Assembly (NCBI GenBank): GCA_020698575.1
Contig: CM036256.1
Location: 16,259,908 to 16,323,907, forward strand
Length of the DNA: 64,000 nt
Reading direction: 5' to 3'
Source: Bostrychus sinensis
Lineage: Eukaryota; Chordata; Actinopteri; Gobiiformes; Eleotridae
Positions 1-13,700 of the stretch are shown piece by piece. The translations under genes and the position numbers were made by a program. The first letter of the stretch is position 1. Every line of letters begins with the position of its first letter. The notes beneath the pieces are model-generated. The model ran no database searches, was not told where the DNA came from, and was given only the letters and a program-made list of their open reading frames with translations.

Positions 1-370
1 ATGTGCACACTTTGTAATTCCATTTGGGGAAACGGCGACATGCAGCATTTGTGCCAACTCGTAAAGCCAGCTCTTCTCTTATAGTTGTGTTTAAAAGCAG
101 TTTACATGCTCAGAGCTCATTAGCTGATTGTGTGTATATTTTACAAGTTCATTCAGATTATTGCAGCAGATTTTAAAGATTCAAGCATTTCTGTTTGAAT
201 CTAAATGTTGTGTTGTGGTGGTCCTTTAATGAGGACATTATTAAAGCCACACATAAAAACAGTTGAAAAAGTTTAAGGGATCAAGGGGCTGAACTCATGA
301 TATATTTTTAATAATATTTATACAAGGTTGAATCTTTAACAGCTGTTTTTCCAACCAAAATTTTCCCTTT

Positions 371-540
371 GGAGGTCACCAAAGTTAATAATCTGTGCAT
401 CCATATTGATTTGGCACAGATTTTTACATCAGATCATCATCCTTTCTGACACAACCCTGTCCATTTATAATGGGTTGGAACTAGTACAAGTACATTGACT
501 TGTGACCCCCTGTGGCTGGATTAAATAAATAAAAAAATGA
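371..540 (-). repeat. Short composite RTE-like LINE derivative
   Basis: The reverse complement has the GACAGGGTTGTGTCAGAAAG and CTGTGCCAAATCAATATG boxes, followed by a decayed tail. The same two boxes occur at 8105, 8330, 13235, 24985 and 39735. This copy is diverged and lacks a clear RT-derived 3' box. Confidence 0.55.
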
Positions 541-689
541 CAATATTTAATGTAGATATACAACTTTGTCTCATTGTCTCCAAATCAAGAACTTTTGGAT
601 TGCAAGAGGCATGTAAAATAGCACTAACTAATAATAAATGACTTCAGCACCAACGCAGATTCAGGCTTTTATTCAAAAACAAATAGCAG

Positions 690-775
690 TCCTGGGGCCC
701 TTTGTGGCTCACCTGGTAGAGTGCATACAGTATCTATCTAATCTAATAAAATAATAACAAAAAAAGCCCCAAAAA
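690..775 (+). repeat. tRNA-derived SINE head (GTGGCTCACCTGGTAGAG type)
   Basis: GTGGCTCACCTGGTAGAGTG is an A-box-like promoter segment shared with copies at 40976 (+) and 62225 (-). The B-box part is missing or decayed, so this is a fragment. Confidence 0.5.
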
Positions 776-3527
776 ATTGAACTTGGAACAACTCACAAAA
801 GCTTTGATTTTTTGTTTGAGGCCAGTCCAGTGTTTCTTCAGCCATGATAGGATAAAAGTGAAGCGATGACACGGTGTACTGGTCATTAAATGGGATTTGG
901 ACCCAACATGGTCTTCCTCTTAGCCCACTGAGCCATGAGGACGCCCCAAATGGTTTTTTATCTACAGTCCCATTGAGGGCCAGTATTGAGCTGACAATCC
1001 CTGTCCTCTCTGGAGGTGGCCTTTCTACCTCCGCTCATTGTAGTCTGTGACTGGAAGCTGCTGCTATCTACGATCTATTGATTCTCACTTCATCTGAACC
1101 AAGGCAAGTCACGGGCAAAGGAGACCTACTGATGAAGGTGTGTGGGTAGCCGAGGGAAAAATAGAGGAAGGGTCCTCGAGTGTTTGAGCTTTAAAGAATT
1201 AACGAGTCATTTAGTAATCTATGCACAAAGATAAAAATGAATGAATTAAATTATTTTTAAAATCCAGATATTTTCTTTCTGAAGTGGACAGGAAATTTTC
1301 CGCCAGATGTCGGTAACAACCCAATTAATCCATGCATACAAAGAAACCAAAACCAAAATATTTTGAAATTAAGTTATGTGTAATAAAATGGAATGAGACA
1401 GAAGCAAAGCATTGAACGCATGAAGAAAGCGTGGTGCAAAAGGTGTGGAAACCCAAGATCCTGCCTCTTGTCTGACCTATAAAAAGGTGTCTCTTTACAA
1501 AAGTGTCACACAGGAAACAGCTCATCATGGGTAAAAGCTAAGAGCTCTCTCAAGACATTTGCTTTAACCCTATTGTAGCAAAACATGCTGATGGCATTGG
1601 TTACAGAAGGACTTCTAAACTTCTGTAACCTGTGAGCTCTGTTGGGGCCATAATCCAGAAGTTAAAAGAACATCATTGCACCATAAACCAGCGATTTCAG
1701 AAATTTATTTGTTGAGAAAAATGATGACATGTTCAATACTAATTTTACCAGACACAACAAGAAACGATAGACCTTGTCCAAATTTCCCCTTGTTATTTGG
1801 GTCCACCTCAAAAGTTGCTATATAGATATGGGATATTGCATCACTTTATGATTTCTTCTTTCCTACCGGGAAGACTAAAAATAACAAAATAATCTAGGAC
1901 CCCAAATCAATACCAAGCCAATAAGTTAAGAAAAACATCAAACAGGACTACAACCAGAAGACTCAGATTGTTTTTGACATAATTCCCAATTTGGAAGAGT
2001 AGCTCATGATGATTAATGCTGGTCCAGAATTGAGTAAATAAATCAGACACGGGATACGAAAGTCAGTCTATATTTAGTGAGACAACAACAAAAACTAAAG
2101 TGCCATTATGGGGATTAGGTGATAGTGTACTAAGATAAAAGAACGAGAGCAACGTAGTGACAGAACCAACAAGCAGAAACAATGAAGGCAAGAAAATCTG
2201 GAGGTAAAATGAGGAAGAGTGTGTAATAAAAATAAGACAAATGAAAGAATTGTGTGAATCAGAGAAGAGTCAGAGAGAGAGAGAAATGAGACGATCCATC
2301 TTGGCACATTAGGGTGAATCAAGCCCACACTCCATCATGTCTGTCAGGGATGCACACCTCCTCGCACCACTCCTCCTCTGTCCTCCCAGTGTCCATCCAT
2401 CCCGCCGTCCCGCCACTCTGTATCTCACTGAGAAATCTCCGTGCTAAAAAGTCCTGTCAGGCCTATTTCCTTGTTATTGTCCAGCCCCCTGTACCCTCAT
2501 GTGAGCCCCCACCTCGAGATTAAAGGCAGTGTGTGTCGCGGGATGCTCCTATACTTGTGTGTATGTGCGTATGTGTGTGTGTGTGTATGTGTTAGCCCAA
2601 CATTAATCATCTTTAAGGCGCTGACAAGCCCGGTGTGCGACATCACATCAACACCCCCTCCTCCTCCCTCCTCGCCATCCCTCCATCTTTTTTTTTTTCT
2701 CCTGGATTTATCTGTCCGTGAGCCGCTCGCGATCACTCACTTTCCCTCAGGGAGCGTTTGACAGAGAGGCAAAAATAGAGGGTGGAAAAAGAAAGGGGAC
2801 ATGGCAAGAAAGGATGTAGAAGGACAGCAACAAGTTTACAGGAGTTAAAAATGGAAAATACGATAAAAAGTGTTGTAAAGTGTGGGGTAGAATTTAATAG
2901 TAGGAATGTAATAATGCATTGAGAATTATGCATTAGCTCACTTGTCCTTTTTCAATTGTTTAAGCTGGATGTTGGTGTAGAGCACAGACAATGATTGGAT
3001 CTTTTCTTTGTTGTTGTGGCCGACGATATTTTCTGCATGACTCCCAAATTATCTTGTCAAAGCCATAAAGGCCACAGGGAGGAGTTGAGACAAGGCAAAA
3101 GAAGAAGGGCAAGGAATGAAAACTGGTCGAAGAACCAACAACTAAATAATGAATGAGGAGATGAGAAAAAATGAAACAAAGGCATGGACAGAAATGGAGG
3201 TTAAAATAAGAATTGGATGAGACCTGGGGAAGAGGAGCAGGAGAAGAAAAGACAGACAGACACAGAGATAGTAATCGATTACCTATTTTTCAAAGTCACT
3301 TAAACATGGCCGGAGCGGTGAGATGTGTTCGACGCCGGTGCAGGGGAATGAGGTGGCCGTATGCGCGCTCATGCTTCACAGGAACACAGGAGCAGTGTGT
3401 GTTTGGATTCTTAGTTGTCTTTTTGGTGAGGCCTCTCACAGGACACTGCTCTGACAGAACAGTATGTGGAGACTGGTCCCAGTATGTGGCAGGTGGGGGC
3501 ATGTGTGGGTCTTAATCACACGCTCTC

Positions 3528-3720
3528 TTACTGTGGGTTCTTTCTGGCTTCCTCCCACCATCCAAAGACATGAATTTGAGACTTTAAAATGAGACTCTAA
3601 ATAGCTCCTAGTGAATGAATATGAGAGCAAATAGTGGTCTGTCAGTGTGTCTTCAAGTCTCAGCCCTGCAACTAACTGGTCATTGTCCCAGGTGTGGATA
3701 ATGAATCAATGAAATTGTTC
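3528..3720 (+). repeat. Fragment of tRNA-derived SINE with ATGAATGA tail
   Basis: It shares TTCCTCCCACCATCCAAAGA, GACTCTAAATAGC..CTAGTGAATGAA, CAGCCCTGCAACTAACTGG and a GAATCAATGAA tail with the better copies on the minus strand at 46206-46592 and 59717-60060. The tRNA-like head is missing. Confidence 0.65.
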
Positions 3721-4642
3721 ATTCATCATTAATGGGCCTGATTTTATGCCAAAAATATACATATGTAATACATGATTTCTTGTTGTATCTTGTGACAATA
3801 CATACATTTAATTTAACATGCATTACAGTGCATATTAGAATATATTGTCATGTTGTGTAAATGGAGGAGAAATGCTATTATTACTTGAAGACTTGTGTGT
3901 ACATTTTAAAACAGGACATTCAAAAATGTGTGACTCATTAAACTGCAACTTTCAATACTTTCTGGCCCATTAATAAAATGTAAATTGTTTATTGAAAAAG
4001 TCTCCATACATTAGCGTTTCAGGAGACTGTTTGGCCCCGCATTTTTAATATGACCAAACCTAGCCATATTTGAGAATTTGTCTCACACTCATACTGATAA
4101 GGTGTCCCCATTACCTGACTCTTTTGTTGTCACGGTGACAACCAGTCTAAACGGGATATCCTGACCATTGTTTCAGGGCTAAAATAAGCCCATTTGATTT
4201 GGCTAAATGCAGGAAACGTCCTCTAGCAATAATGCTCTGTAGATTGTATTTTTAGCTGAGCGCGACACAATAAGAAGTAAACGTGTCATGTTGGATATAT
4301 AGTACTTCATGATGCCCTGTTGTGGAGTAAATACCACAGTGTAAGTCTGAGTCATACACACTAACAGGTGGGCCCCTCGCTGTGCCCCTCTGATCAAGGA
4401 CAATGAAGTGTTGGCTCACTCTATACAGCATTATCTCATCCAGCAGACACTTCTCAAGTTCCCCTGTCGGAGTTGACCTGAGAAACATTACACAATAGAG
4501 GCAGCACGTGTTGCACTAAACCATGTCATGCACTAAATATAGATGTGATGTCAACAGGCTGAGCTGATTTTTCATATTTCTAGTTTGTTTTATGCTTTAT
4601 GAATCACTAATGTGTGTTTTCTCTTTCTGTTATTGTGTTCAG

Positions 4643-4772
4643 GTAAAAAGAAGATGGCCCTGTATGACAGCCAGGCTCCTGTGTGTCCCATATGTCAGGT
4701 GCTGCTGAGGCCCGGAGAGCTGCAGGAACACATGGAGACAGAGATCGAGAGGCTAGCAGCTATCTGTCTCAG
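4643..4772 (+). CDS. rnf220: rnf220 coding exon: first zinc motif
   Basis: The acceptor is TGTGTTCAG and the donor is CAG|GTATGG. The exon opens with the last two bases of a codon split by the preceding intron; a cysteine is expected there by comparison with human RNF220. It encodes KKKMALYDSQAPVCPICQ and LLRPGELQEHMETEIERLAA. The CPIC pair with the downstream histidine of LQEHM forms a C2H-like zinc motif conserved in RNF220. It ends in phase 2 and completes a serine codon with the next exon. The ATG inside this exon is not the start of translation, because conserved residues lie upstream of it. Confidence 0.95.
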
Positions 4773-7700
4773 GTATGGCCCAGTCTATGCAGCTATGGGC
4801 CTTAGGTGGGGTACACCGTGGACAAATCTAAAACAACTGACTTGTCCTGCACTTTATTCTACTCTCCATGCAAGTTCTTTATCAGAAGTTCTTCGATAGT
4901 ATTTTTTATCTTGGTGGCATAGATTGTAGTAGTAATATTTAGTAACTGGAGTATTTTTGACTACTTCTTCCACCTCTGCAAGTTTAGTGCGTCATACATT
5001 ATACACTAACCACACAGGGCACACAGCATGACTTGAAATACAAGCAAATCTTTTACATTAGTGCCCCCTAAAGATGGATACACAGGCCATAGGCTAAGCT
5101 TTAATTCAGTGTATGTCACTTCACTGTCTTACATTCTTCTTGCGGCTCGAGATTTTGGTGTCATAAATCTGCATAAAAGGCAGAGGCATGCCGTCGACGT
5201 CATGCTAAATGTTTCCTACAGGGATTAGGATTCTGACCTTTGATCCCCAGTTCACCACCACTCCCTTCCTCTCCTCACGCCGGCGGCACGGGCAGTTTTA
5301 TGACGGATAAATCAACTGCAAGCCCTTTTAACGATGGGACACAACCATTAGGATCCATATTTCACCTTGACCACACGCCTGGCTGTGTGTGTTTGTGTAC
5401 TGTCCCGTATAAGATGAGAGTGGAAGTGTTTATGTTTGACCCAGTGTCCACTGAGCGCCCGGCTTTATGATAGTGGCCATTAACCTGGAGGAAAAGGGCA
5501 ACATCCAGTGTCACCCCATGTGGAAATCACACTTCATTTAGACTCATTTACACATGGGACCTGCATCCTTCTCTCTGTACTACTGTATAACCATATTCAC
5601 TAGTTCCACATTCACTTGGATTTGTCCTAATTTCATAATTGTCCCAACTTTTTAAAATATATAACCTCAACATCATTTGGATGGTCTATTTTTGCGGCCT
5701 GTGAGCACATCTCACCGTCTCACAGCCCTTTAATTTACTTTTCTTTATGTTAGTGTCAGAATTTTAAAAAAGTACTCAAAATATGTAAAAGCTCAACAAA
5801 AATAGTGCTTGAGTCCAGGGGCGTCGGACTGGGGGGTAAAGGGTACCGTGAACCCAGGGCGCCCACCAAGACGGTTCATACAAAGGGCCCAGAATTTCGT
5901 GCTACCCCCCTGCTTGAGTCAGTGTAGTGAATGTAAAGTTTACTTATGTACAACGTAATTTAAATGATTTGTTTATTTTTTTGCATGCACAGTAACATTT
6001 AACAGTAACAGTAACACATTAACATTTAGACAAAATAATAAAACTAATAGTATTACTACTGTCCAAAACCATCTTCCATGACTTTCTGATTGCAATTCTA
6101 ACTATTTTGCCACAAAGGTGAAAAATACTTTTACTTTTTTTGTAATTATGTTTTTGAAAATTTACTCAGAAAGTACATTTAAAAAAAAAAAAGGTTAATT
6201 ACTTGAATAAAAGTATCTAGTTACTTTTCTTGTCTGTAACCTTAAAGACTCTTCACATTAACATTTGGACAAAATAATCCTGTCCAACACCAATGGATAA
6301 TATTGCTATCAGTACCCATTGGTATTATTGCAAAAGTACATCCCCACATTCCAAAAAAAGACTTTTTTGGGACTAGAAGTATTGGTTATGAGAGCTAGGG
6401 TCATCCAATCACTGAATAATACAGCAAGGTGAGCGTTTGCAAGTCTCAATAATTAATAAAGGTCAGACGTCTGCCCTTGGCTTTCAGACTTTGTGGGACT
6501 TTGAAACCCCAAACCCACAAATACACATGTGGTTATTTAAAGAAAGCATGTGATCCCGAGGAAGAATCAGAACTGTGGTTACACACAGACATGTACACAG
6601 AGAGAGAAGACAAAGATTTTAAGGATGTAGAGAGAGCTGCTCAAAGCCGTGCGTGTGGTGTCCCTATATCACACATACCTCTGTCTCTTCCCCTTGCTCT
6701 GCTCTGCATGGGAGCCACCATCATTGAAAGTGACAGTGGGAATTTGGTCCAATTTGTACTAAATCTGCCTTTAATGACGACCAATGCATGGTGAATAAAA
6801 GGGGGTGCGGGTATGGAAACGAAGGCATGCATAGGCGTCTGACTATTCTCTGCCTGTGTGCTAAAAATACCTGTTCCTCTATTCCCATACAGTCCTATCT
6901 CCTCTGTTCTTTTGTCAGCAGCCATCCCTGTGTGGATTTGATTACAGCCAGCTTGTTCATGGGCTGCAGCTTCTCGTGTGTGGACATGGAAATCACACAC
7001 ACGGTTGAGCAAATGGAAATCTATCATGCCCTGTACACCTCAGGAGGCTGGTGGGGCAAAGTCATCTGCATACCTCAGTCAGTAGTATCACATAGAGCAG
7101 ACTGAAATCAAATGTGTTCCAACAGCAAACTCCCCAGCACGTCAAATCTCTTCATATAGGCATCTTACAAAATGTATATTGTGAAAAAGTGAATGTACTG
7201 CACACTTGACTCATGCTGTACAGTTGTTGCTCCAGGTTAAACTCCATCTCTCTATGTGAGCATTATGTCTGTCTGACGTGGTACCACAACATCACTGGTC
7301 TTCTTCTCTGACACAGCCTCACCTCACTGTTCACTCTCCCGCCTCATTAACCCAACACATTTTAAACTGTCCCCTTTCCCTTCCTGCTTTTCTGTATGCT
7401 TGTCTCATTTTGCTCTTCCCTCTCCTTGCTTTGACGTGGCAGGCGGCTGGAATACCCTGCCTCATAACCTGCACCATCAAAAATTCATAGAAACAGACAA
7501 GACGGAGAAGAAGCATTTCCTTTCATCCTACTTTCTTTATGTCGACTGATCTTGATTCCTTACCACAGTTTTTCCCCCCACCTTTTTTTTAACACTGCTT
7601 TCATCTCTCTATCAGCACCTTCTGTCATTGTGGCAATTTTCTCCAACCGTGGCAGGCATGCAACCTCTCCTCTCCCCCCTTCTTTCTTGTGTCGCTGTCT

Positions 7701-10700
7701 GACAGTGTCAACAAGCAGGTATAGGGGTGGCTGTTATTGTTGATGCCTCTGCTCGGGCTCCAGGTAATGAATAAAAGAGCGACGGAGGGAGAGATAGGAG
7801 CGTATAGAGGAGCACTGGCACATTCCCCTACATTACACGGCAGCTTGACTGTGTCACCCATGTTTATTCTCTTTGTTGTTGGAGGTGAGGCTCACATGCT
7901 TTTAGATAGACACACACACACACATAGTGATGCATTTGTGTACATGCTATTAAAGGAAGCACGACTACAAATTAGATCTTGTATAAAAGGGTCTTGCATT
8001 CTCTGCTTTGCTTTGTGACATCAACATGTTGGGGAAATATGTACAAAATCTTTGTCAGTTTTCTTTTCTTTCAGCTTTTCTGTTCTGGGGTTGCCAAGAA
8101 AATTCATCTGCCATCTAGTGTTCAATGATTCGGATGATGATTTGGCCTAGGTTTTAAGCTAGATGCCCTTCCTGATGCAACACTCTCCATTTATCCAGGC
8201 TTGTGACTGCCACATAGCGTACACTGGCTTTTGACTCTTTGAGGCTGGATTGAAAAAAATGATGAACACAATTAATATTTCATACAATAATCATTAAATG
8301 TTATAATCTAGTCACAGAGGGTCTAAAGTGAGTGGACCATTTGTGCCTGTCCCAAGACTGGATAAAAAGAGAGGGCTGTGTCAGGAAGAGCATCCAGGTT
8401 CAAGCCAATACTAAATCAAACTGCAATGTCCCAAGTCTGGATAAATACGGAGGGTTGTGTCAGGACAGGCATCCAATGTAAAACCTTTGCCGCATTAAAT
8501 ATGCAAACCAAAGAGACCAGATTGAGATGGACAGAGAGATGGTACAAAGGGAATAAATGGATGTTGAGGTTGGAGTAGGAGGTCTGGAGGAAGACCAAAG
8601 AGGAAATCTAGGGATGTAATAAAAGAGGACATGAAGTTAGATGCTGTCAGAGAAGAGCATGCAGAGGATAGGGTTAGAAGGAGGCAGATGATTCATGGTG
8701 ATACAGAAAAGGAACAGCCAAAAGAAGATTATGGATCATTAGCCTCTATTTTGGGATCTCTGTGCCTTTCCACATGCCCTATCCAGGGACAGCAGTACGA
8801 CCTCCCTATGGAACACACCAAACACCACCTCTCTAGCCAAATTTCTATGAAACGTCCTATTCTCATTCAACATGGTCTTTCTCTCATCCCCTTAACTTTT
8901 TGTATGAAATATAAATCAGGCTTCTTATTCTTATGATCCACCCATCCAGCCATTGAAAAAGAAAATCCATTATCTCCCAAGCATGCTGTCAGATTTTGGC
9001 TGATGCTCAGTTGTGGCCCTGTCCCTTTCCCCTCTCTGCTTTACTGCCCTGTGTATGTGTGTCATATGTGTGTCCTGTAGTGCGTGTGTCAGGGGGTGGA
9101 GTGTTAACAGGCTGTCAGAGGAGAGATGACAACCGTGTCCTGCTTTGTCAATGCCAGCCCTGTCATAACATTTGGAAAAGCTCAGAGAGATGTATTTCTG
9201 TGTTTGGGCAAAAGTCAGCAAATGTATCTGATACACTAATGAAGATCCTCAAAGGAAATGCACATAAAACTATGCACGACTGTTGGACATGTGCCAATGA
9301 TGCATAACATAACCACCTGCCTGTTATTGGTGGTCAGAAGTTTATTTGCTATGGTCACCTACCTGATATTCAGCCCAAACACAAAAAACTATGATGCACT
9401 CTGTATTCTAACACATTTCTATCAGAATTAACTTCAGCACTTTATGCTACAGTGGCTGGATTGGACCACACAGGCCAGTCTTTGCTCCCCATGTGCATCA
9501 CCTGTCACTGTTTCACCACTGTTCCTTCCTTGGACCACTTTTGATAGATACTGATCACAGCAGATCGGGAACTCTCCACAAGAGCTGCAGTTTTGGAGAT
9601 GCTCTGACCCACTTGTCTAGCCATCACAATTTGGCCCATGTCAAACTTGCTCAAATCCTCACACTTGCCCATTTTCTCTCCTTCTAACACATCAACTTTG
9701 TGAACGAAATGTTCACTTGCTGCCTACTTTATCCCACCCAACAGGTGCAATGATGAAAAGATAATATGTGTTATTCACCTTACATTAAAACTCACAAATG
9801 AAATTCTTTCTCCATTGCAGTAAGAACCCTTCACCTAAGGATGGTGCTGCAACTCCTGGAACCCCCAAGGTAAGATCATTTTTAATTGTCATATTCTGTT
9901 TTGTGGAGTGAGCAAAATTGGGAATATGTGGAGCAACCCAGTTATCAGAGTTGCTGCAGTTTCTCTCCACTGCACTAAGGGCACATTACAGTAGTTGGTT
10001 AGTATGGCTTCTGTCTAATATTTCATACACATCCACATAGACCACTCTTCTGTGTCCAACCACCAACAGACCCAGAGCCACTGTACTGTGTTTGGTCCAA
10101 TTAGAGAGGAGTGCAGACTGACAGAAAACGGGCAGAAAAAAGGAAAGAAATATCACACCAAGAAAGAAGGGTTTATGAATGCATCAAATGTTTCCCTTCA
10201 TATGTGTCCTGCTACAAGGCAATCTCACACAAGTTCTCATCTTTCTGAATCCTTGGTGTTACAATTTTAGTATACATGAATAGCAACACACAATGCCAAG
10301 TTTAAACAGCCGAACAGGTAATTTATTGTAACAATATTGAATTGGTGACTCTAAATTGCCCCTAGTGAATGAAAGTAAAAGTGAATGGTTGTTTGCATCA
10401 ATGTACAGATGTATGTAGCCCTGCGACTAATTGTCCAGGGTGTACCCCCCCTAAGGCCCTTAGTTGCTGGAATACCCTCCAGTCAACCACGACTCCTAAC
10501 AGGAATAAGCAGAGAAATATGAATGAAAATATATTATTTTTCAACACAGCAAGCATAGCAACCAGATATCAGTTGAACTAAAATCAAAACTAAATGCGGC
10601 CCCTTTCACCAACATCTTTGCCAGGTCTCCAGTAACCCGTCAAAGACTGCCACACCCATTCAAAAGGTGCTTTTCCACTAGGACGGAACAGAACAGTACA

Positions 10701-13700
10701 GATTGTTTTGGGGTGTTTCCATTTCCCAAATTGCTCCAAGGCGTTCCCAAGATGCGTTCCAACCTTACTACTTTTGAGACCTTTTCATGAGGGGTGTCAG
10801 CACGTATAAGCGGTCTGGAACAGTTAGTGGTGGGCACTGCTGCGAGTTGATTGGAGTAGAGAGGATCCTCACTTGGGCATAAACAACAAGCCGAAGAACA
10901 GAAATAAAAGGGAAGATTTTATTTTTAATCAAACTTTGTTGTTTGTTTTTACTTGCTTTTTTTATTGTGCATGTAAAAGTTAATTGTGGTCTAAATTACA
11001 TCAAACATGCAGATGCAGATGAATGCACCAGAATAATGCTGAGGATCCATTGTAATTCGCTCACACCTGTGGGTGACGACCCGGGCTTAGATCCGCACTT
11101 GTAGCTCTGTGGGTGGGCTTGTTGTCGAGGGAGACAGACATGACGGGGGTCTAAAGGGTGAACGCCGGCCTTCCTCCGCGCCCGTGACTGTGCATGTTAG
11201 CGCTGTTGTTTAGTATGCAGCGGCTGGCCATGGAGAAAGGAGAGGGTCGACGTGGAGCACACAGCCCTGTTGTCGTCCTATCCTTCATCTTCTGAAACAT
11301 GGCCACCTGTTAGACTGAGGATTAACCCTGATGTACCAGCACACGTGCTGTTTGGACCAGTTTGTGCACTCCACTCTATGTTCGGGTGACAAAGTTAGCA
11401 GGAAAAATGTCATGTCTGGGGTGGGCTTTGCAAAATATATTCAGTGAAGTTTACTTGTAACAAAAGGTGATTCTTGTTTTAAAGAGCTTGCAACAGAAAA
11501 ACTGGACTTCTAAGAATCAGAATGCCGTAAGTGGCATTGCACTATTTAGATCCAGCAGTGTTTTACAGGATTCTGTGCTGTCATTTTGAGATACAGACCA
11601 AAGATACCAAATATACTTGCTAAAGGAACAAATTATAAGTTTTAGTAGATTCTTTACCATTGTGAGATAAACAGTGTTTGTGGAGCATTTGTCCCTGAAC
11701 TAGAAGATCTTCGAGTTTGAGTCCAGGTCTGGGCATTATATATTTACCATTGCGAGATAGGACCAGTGCCTTTTGCACAATACTGTAGATATAATCTTGC
11801 CCCCAGATTTTACTTAGAACCATCAAAATATCCCCTCCTTTGTTACTCCTGTGATTCCTTAATTGCCTGATCCAAAGGGACACAATTTCAACATCTTTAT
11901 TCACAATCCTTTGCTAAATGTCAAGTTGGAATGATTATACTTGAGCATATCCCCGCAATGCCTCAGGTAAATGATTCCTGACCTTTTTAAACCTGTATAA
12001 AACCCAGCCGCAGATACATACACATGCATCTACAGCGAGCCATATAAGCACCATGCATAATGTGCAATTTACAGTGGCGGCAATGGAGGCTGGTCATTTG
12101 TCACATATTATTATTAGATTACGGCTGTCGAGCACTTAAGCCTCTGCTCTGCCCCTTTCCACTTGATTAATAGAAGACGACTGTAAATACAAATATTTCA
12201 TAGCCAGCTTGTAAAAAAGCCGGCACAAGCACACACGAGCATATAAAGAGGGTAGAGCCTTATAAAATAACAATATGAATCTTTTTTTTTTTTCTTTTGG
12301 TCCTTAATAGTTTTCTTTCTGGAAGTGAAAGTACTGTTACTGCAAAATACTCATGTAGAAGTCAAAGTACTCAACAAAATGATTAAAAGTAAAAGTGAGT
12401 GTTAAGTAGAAAGTACTTCCTGCAACTACTAATTCTAGCTAAAACCATTACAATGACCTATTACTAGTAGTTGTGCTTCAGTTACTATTACAATTGCTAC
12501 TACTGCTACTACCCACTTTGCCACTGAGGTCAAAAATAAACTCATCTAGAGCTTTTACAACTTACTTAAATAGAAGTAATTTTTTCTCTTCAAAATATAC
12601 TCAAAAATGTTCTTAAGTAAATGACTTGAGTAAAAGTGTCTCGTTACTTTCCACCTCTGAACATTTATCTTTACTATGACTAAGAGTTATAAGGCTGATT
12701 TATGGTCAGACAGTGTCCCATAATGTCAGATGTTTTTTTTTTAAGATGTTTACCCTTCTGTTCCCTTTCCCTTTCCCCCCTTCACGCATTTTTCCCTAAC
12801 TCCTCTTAATGTCCCATAAACATTAACTTTAATCAGTGGAAGGGGTTTTATTGACAAAGTCACACGGGTTACAGTCATCAGCAATGACGTGTTGCTCTCT
12901 GCATTGGTGGCCACGCTAAGGCTAAAATTTTCCTGGGGTATTTTGTTTGGTTGTGGACTACACTGTGAAATAAAAATGGTGTGTATAAAGCAGGAGTGTC
13001 CAAACTTTTTCAAAGAGTTTTGAAAATGAGAAAATGTCCAAGGGCAGTGCTTCTTGATGTTTTCTAAAGCACAAGTTTAAATGCACTGTTAAATTATGCT
13101 GTATGCAATTTTATTTACCCAACCAAACAATTTTTGGACAATTAAAATAGAAATGTAACCATATTTAATTTCGTTAATTTGTATAGTCTAATATAACAGT
13201 CAATCTATCGAATCTATTTCAAATAATTAAATAGGTAACAGGCTGAAATCCAGCCACATAAGGTCACAAGCCAGTCCCAAGCATAGAATTATGGAGAGGG
13301 TTGCATCAGGTAGGGCATCCAATATAAAACTTAGGCCAAATATGTATACAAATTACTGCAAGCTGGGAGGCAAATGATTAGCTGTGGCAACTCCAGAAAG
13401 GAAAAGCCAAAGGGAGAGGAAAAAATAACTGAAATGTACAGTACTGACACTAGGTCTGACCCGCTATTATGTACAGACAAAATCACTGAAATCCTACTTG
13501 TCACTGCTGGAGGGCCATAAGCAAAACATTTTAGCCAAGGGTCACATGATTTCCTACCAGGTGCCATAACTGGGCCAGAGGCAGCACTTTGGATACTCCT
13601 GATATAAATGATCATGCTGACATTTTGGAAATAGCGCATCTTACTTTTGCAGATTTAGATAAGACTCATCCAACCCAAACCCTCAATGGAATACATTGAA

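Larger units (their letters stand above)
1..4642 (+). other. rnf220 intron, 3' portion, open at the left edge
   Basis: Noncoding sequence leads up to the acceptor at 4642. No exon with family homology and splice sites was found, so the upstream rnf220 exons are outside the window. It holds a RTE-like repeat (371-540), a SINE head (690-775), a short TG run near 2573-2590 and a SINE fragment (3528-3720). The remainder is unremarkable AT-rich intron. Confidence 0.7.
4773..9820 (+). other. rnf220 intron (5.0 kb)
   Basis: It lies between the exons at 4643 and 9821. It contains a 38-bp SINE fragment next to the donor, an ACTTTTACT-type element (6061-6240), RTE-like repeats (8105-8262, 8330-8745) and a Tc1 relic (9490-9780). 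The stretch 6470-7960 has no recognised repeat and a more balanced base composition; conservation there cannot be judged from one sequence. A sequence near 5818-5925 (GGGCGTCGGACTGGGGGGTA onward) looks like a dispersed repeat I cannot name. Confidence 0.75.

Noticed and set aside
2497..2761. Two overlapping open frames in opposite directions near 2.5-2.8 kb
   Set aside because: They depend on a TG/CA run and pyrimidine-rich sequence; no family similarity.
4652..4899. ATG inside the first rnf220 exon as a possible translation start
   Set aside because: Residues KKK just before it are conserved in the family and the exon opens with a split codon behind a good acceptor, so coding continues upstream.
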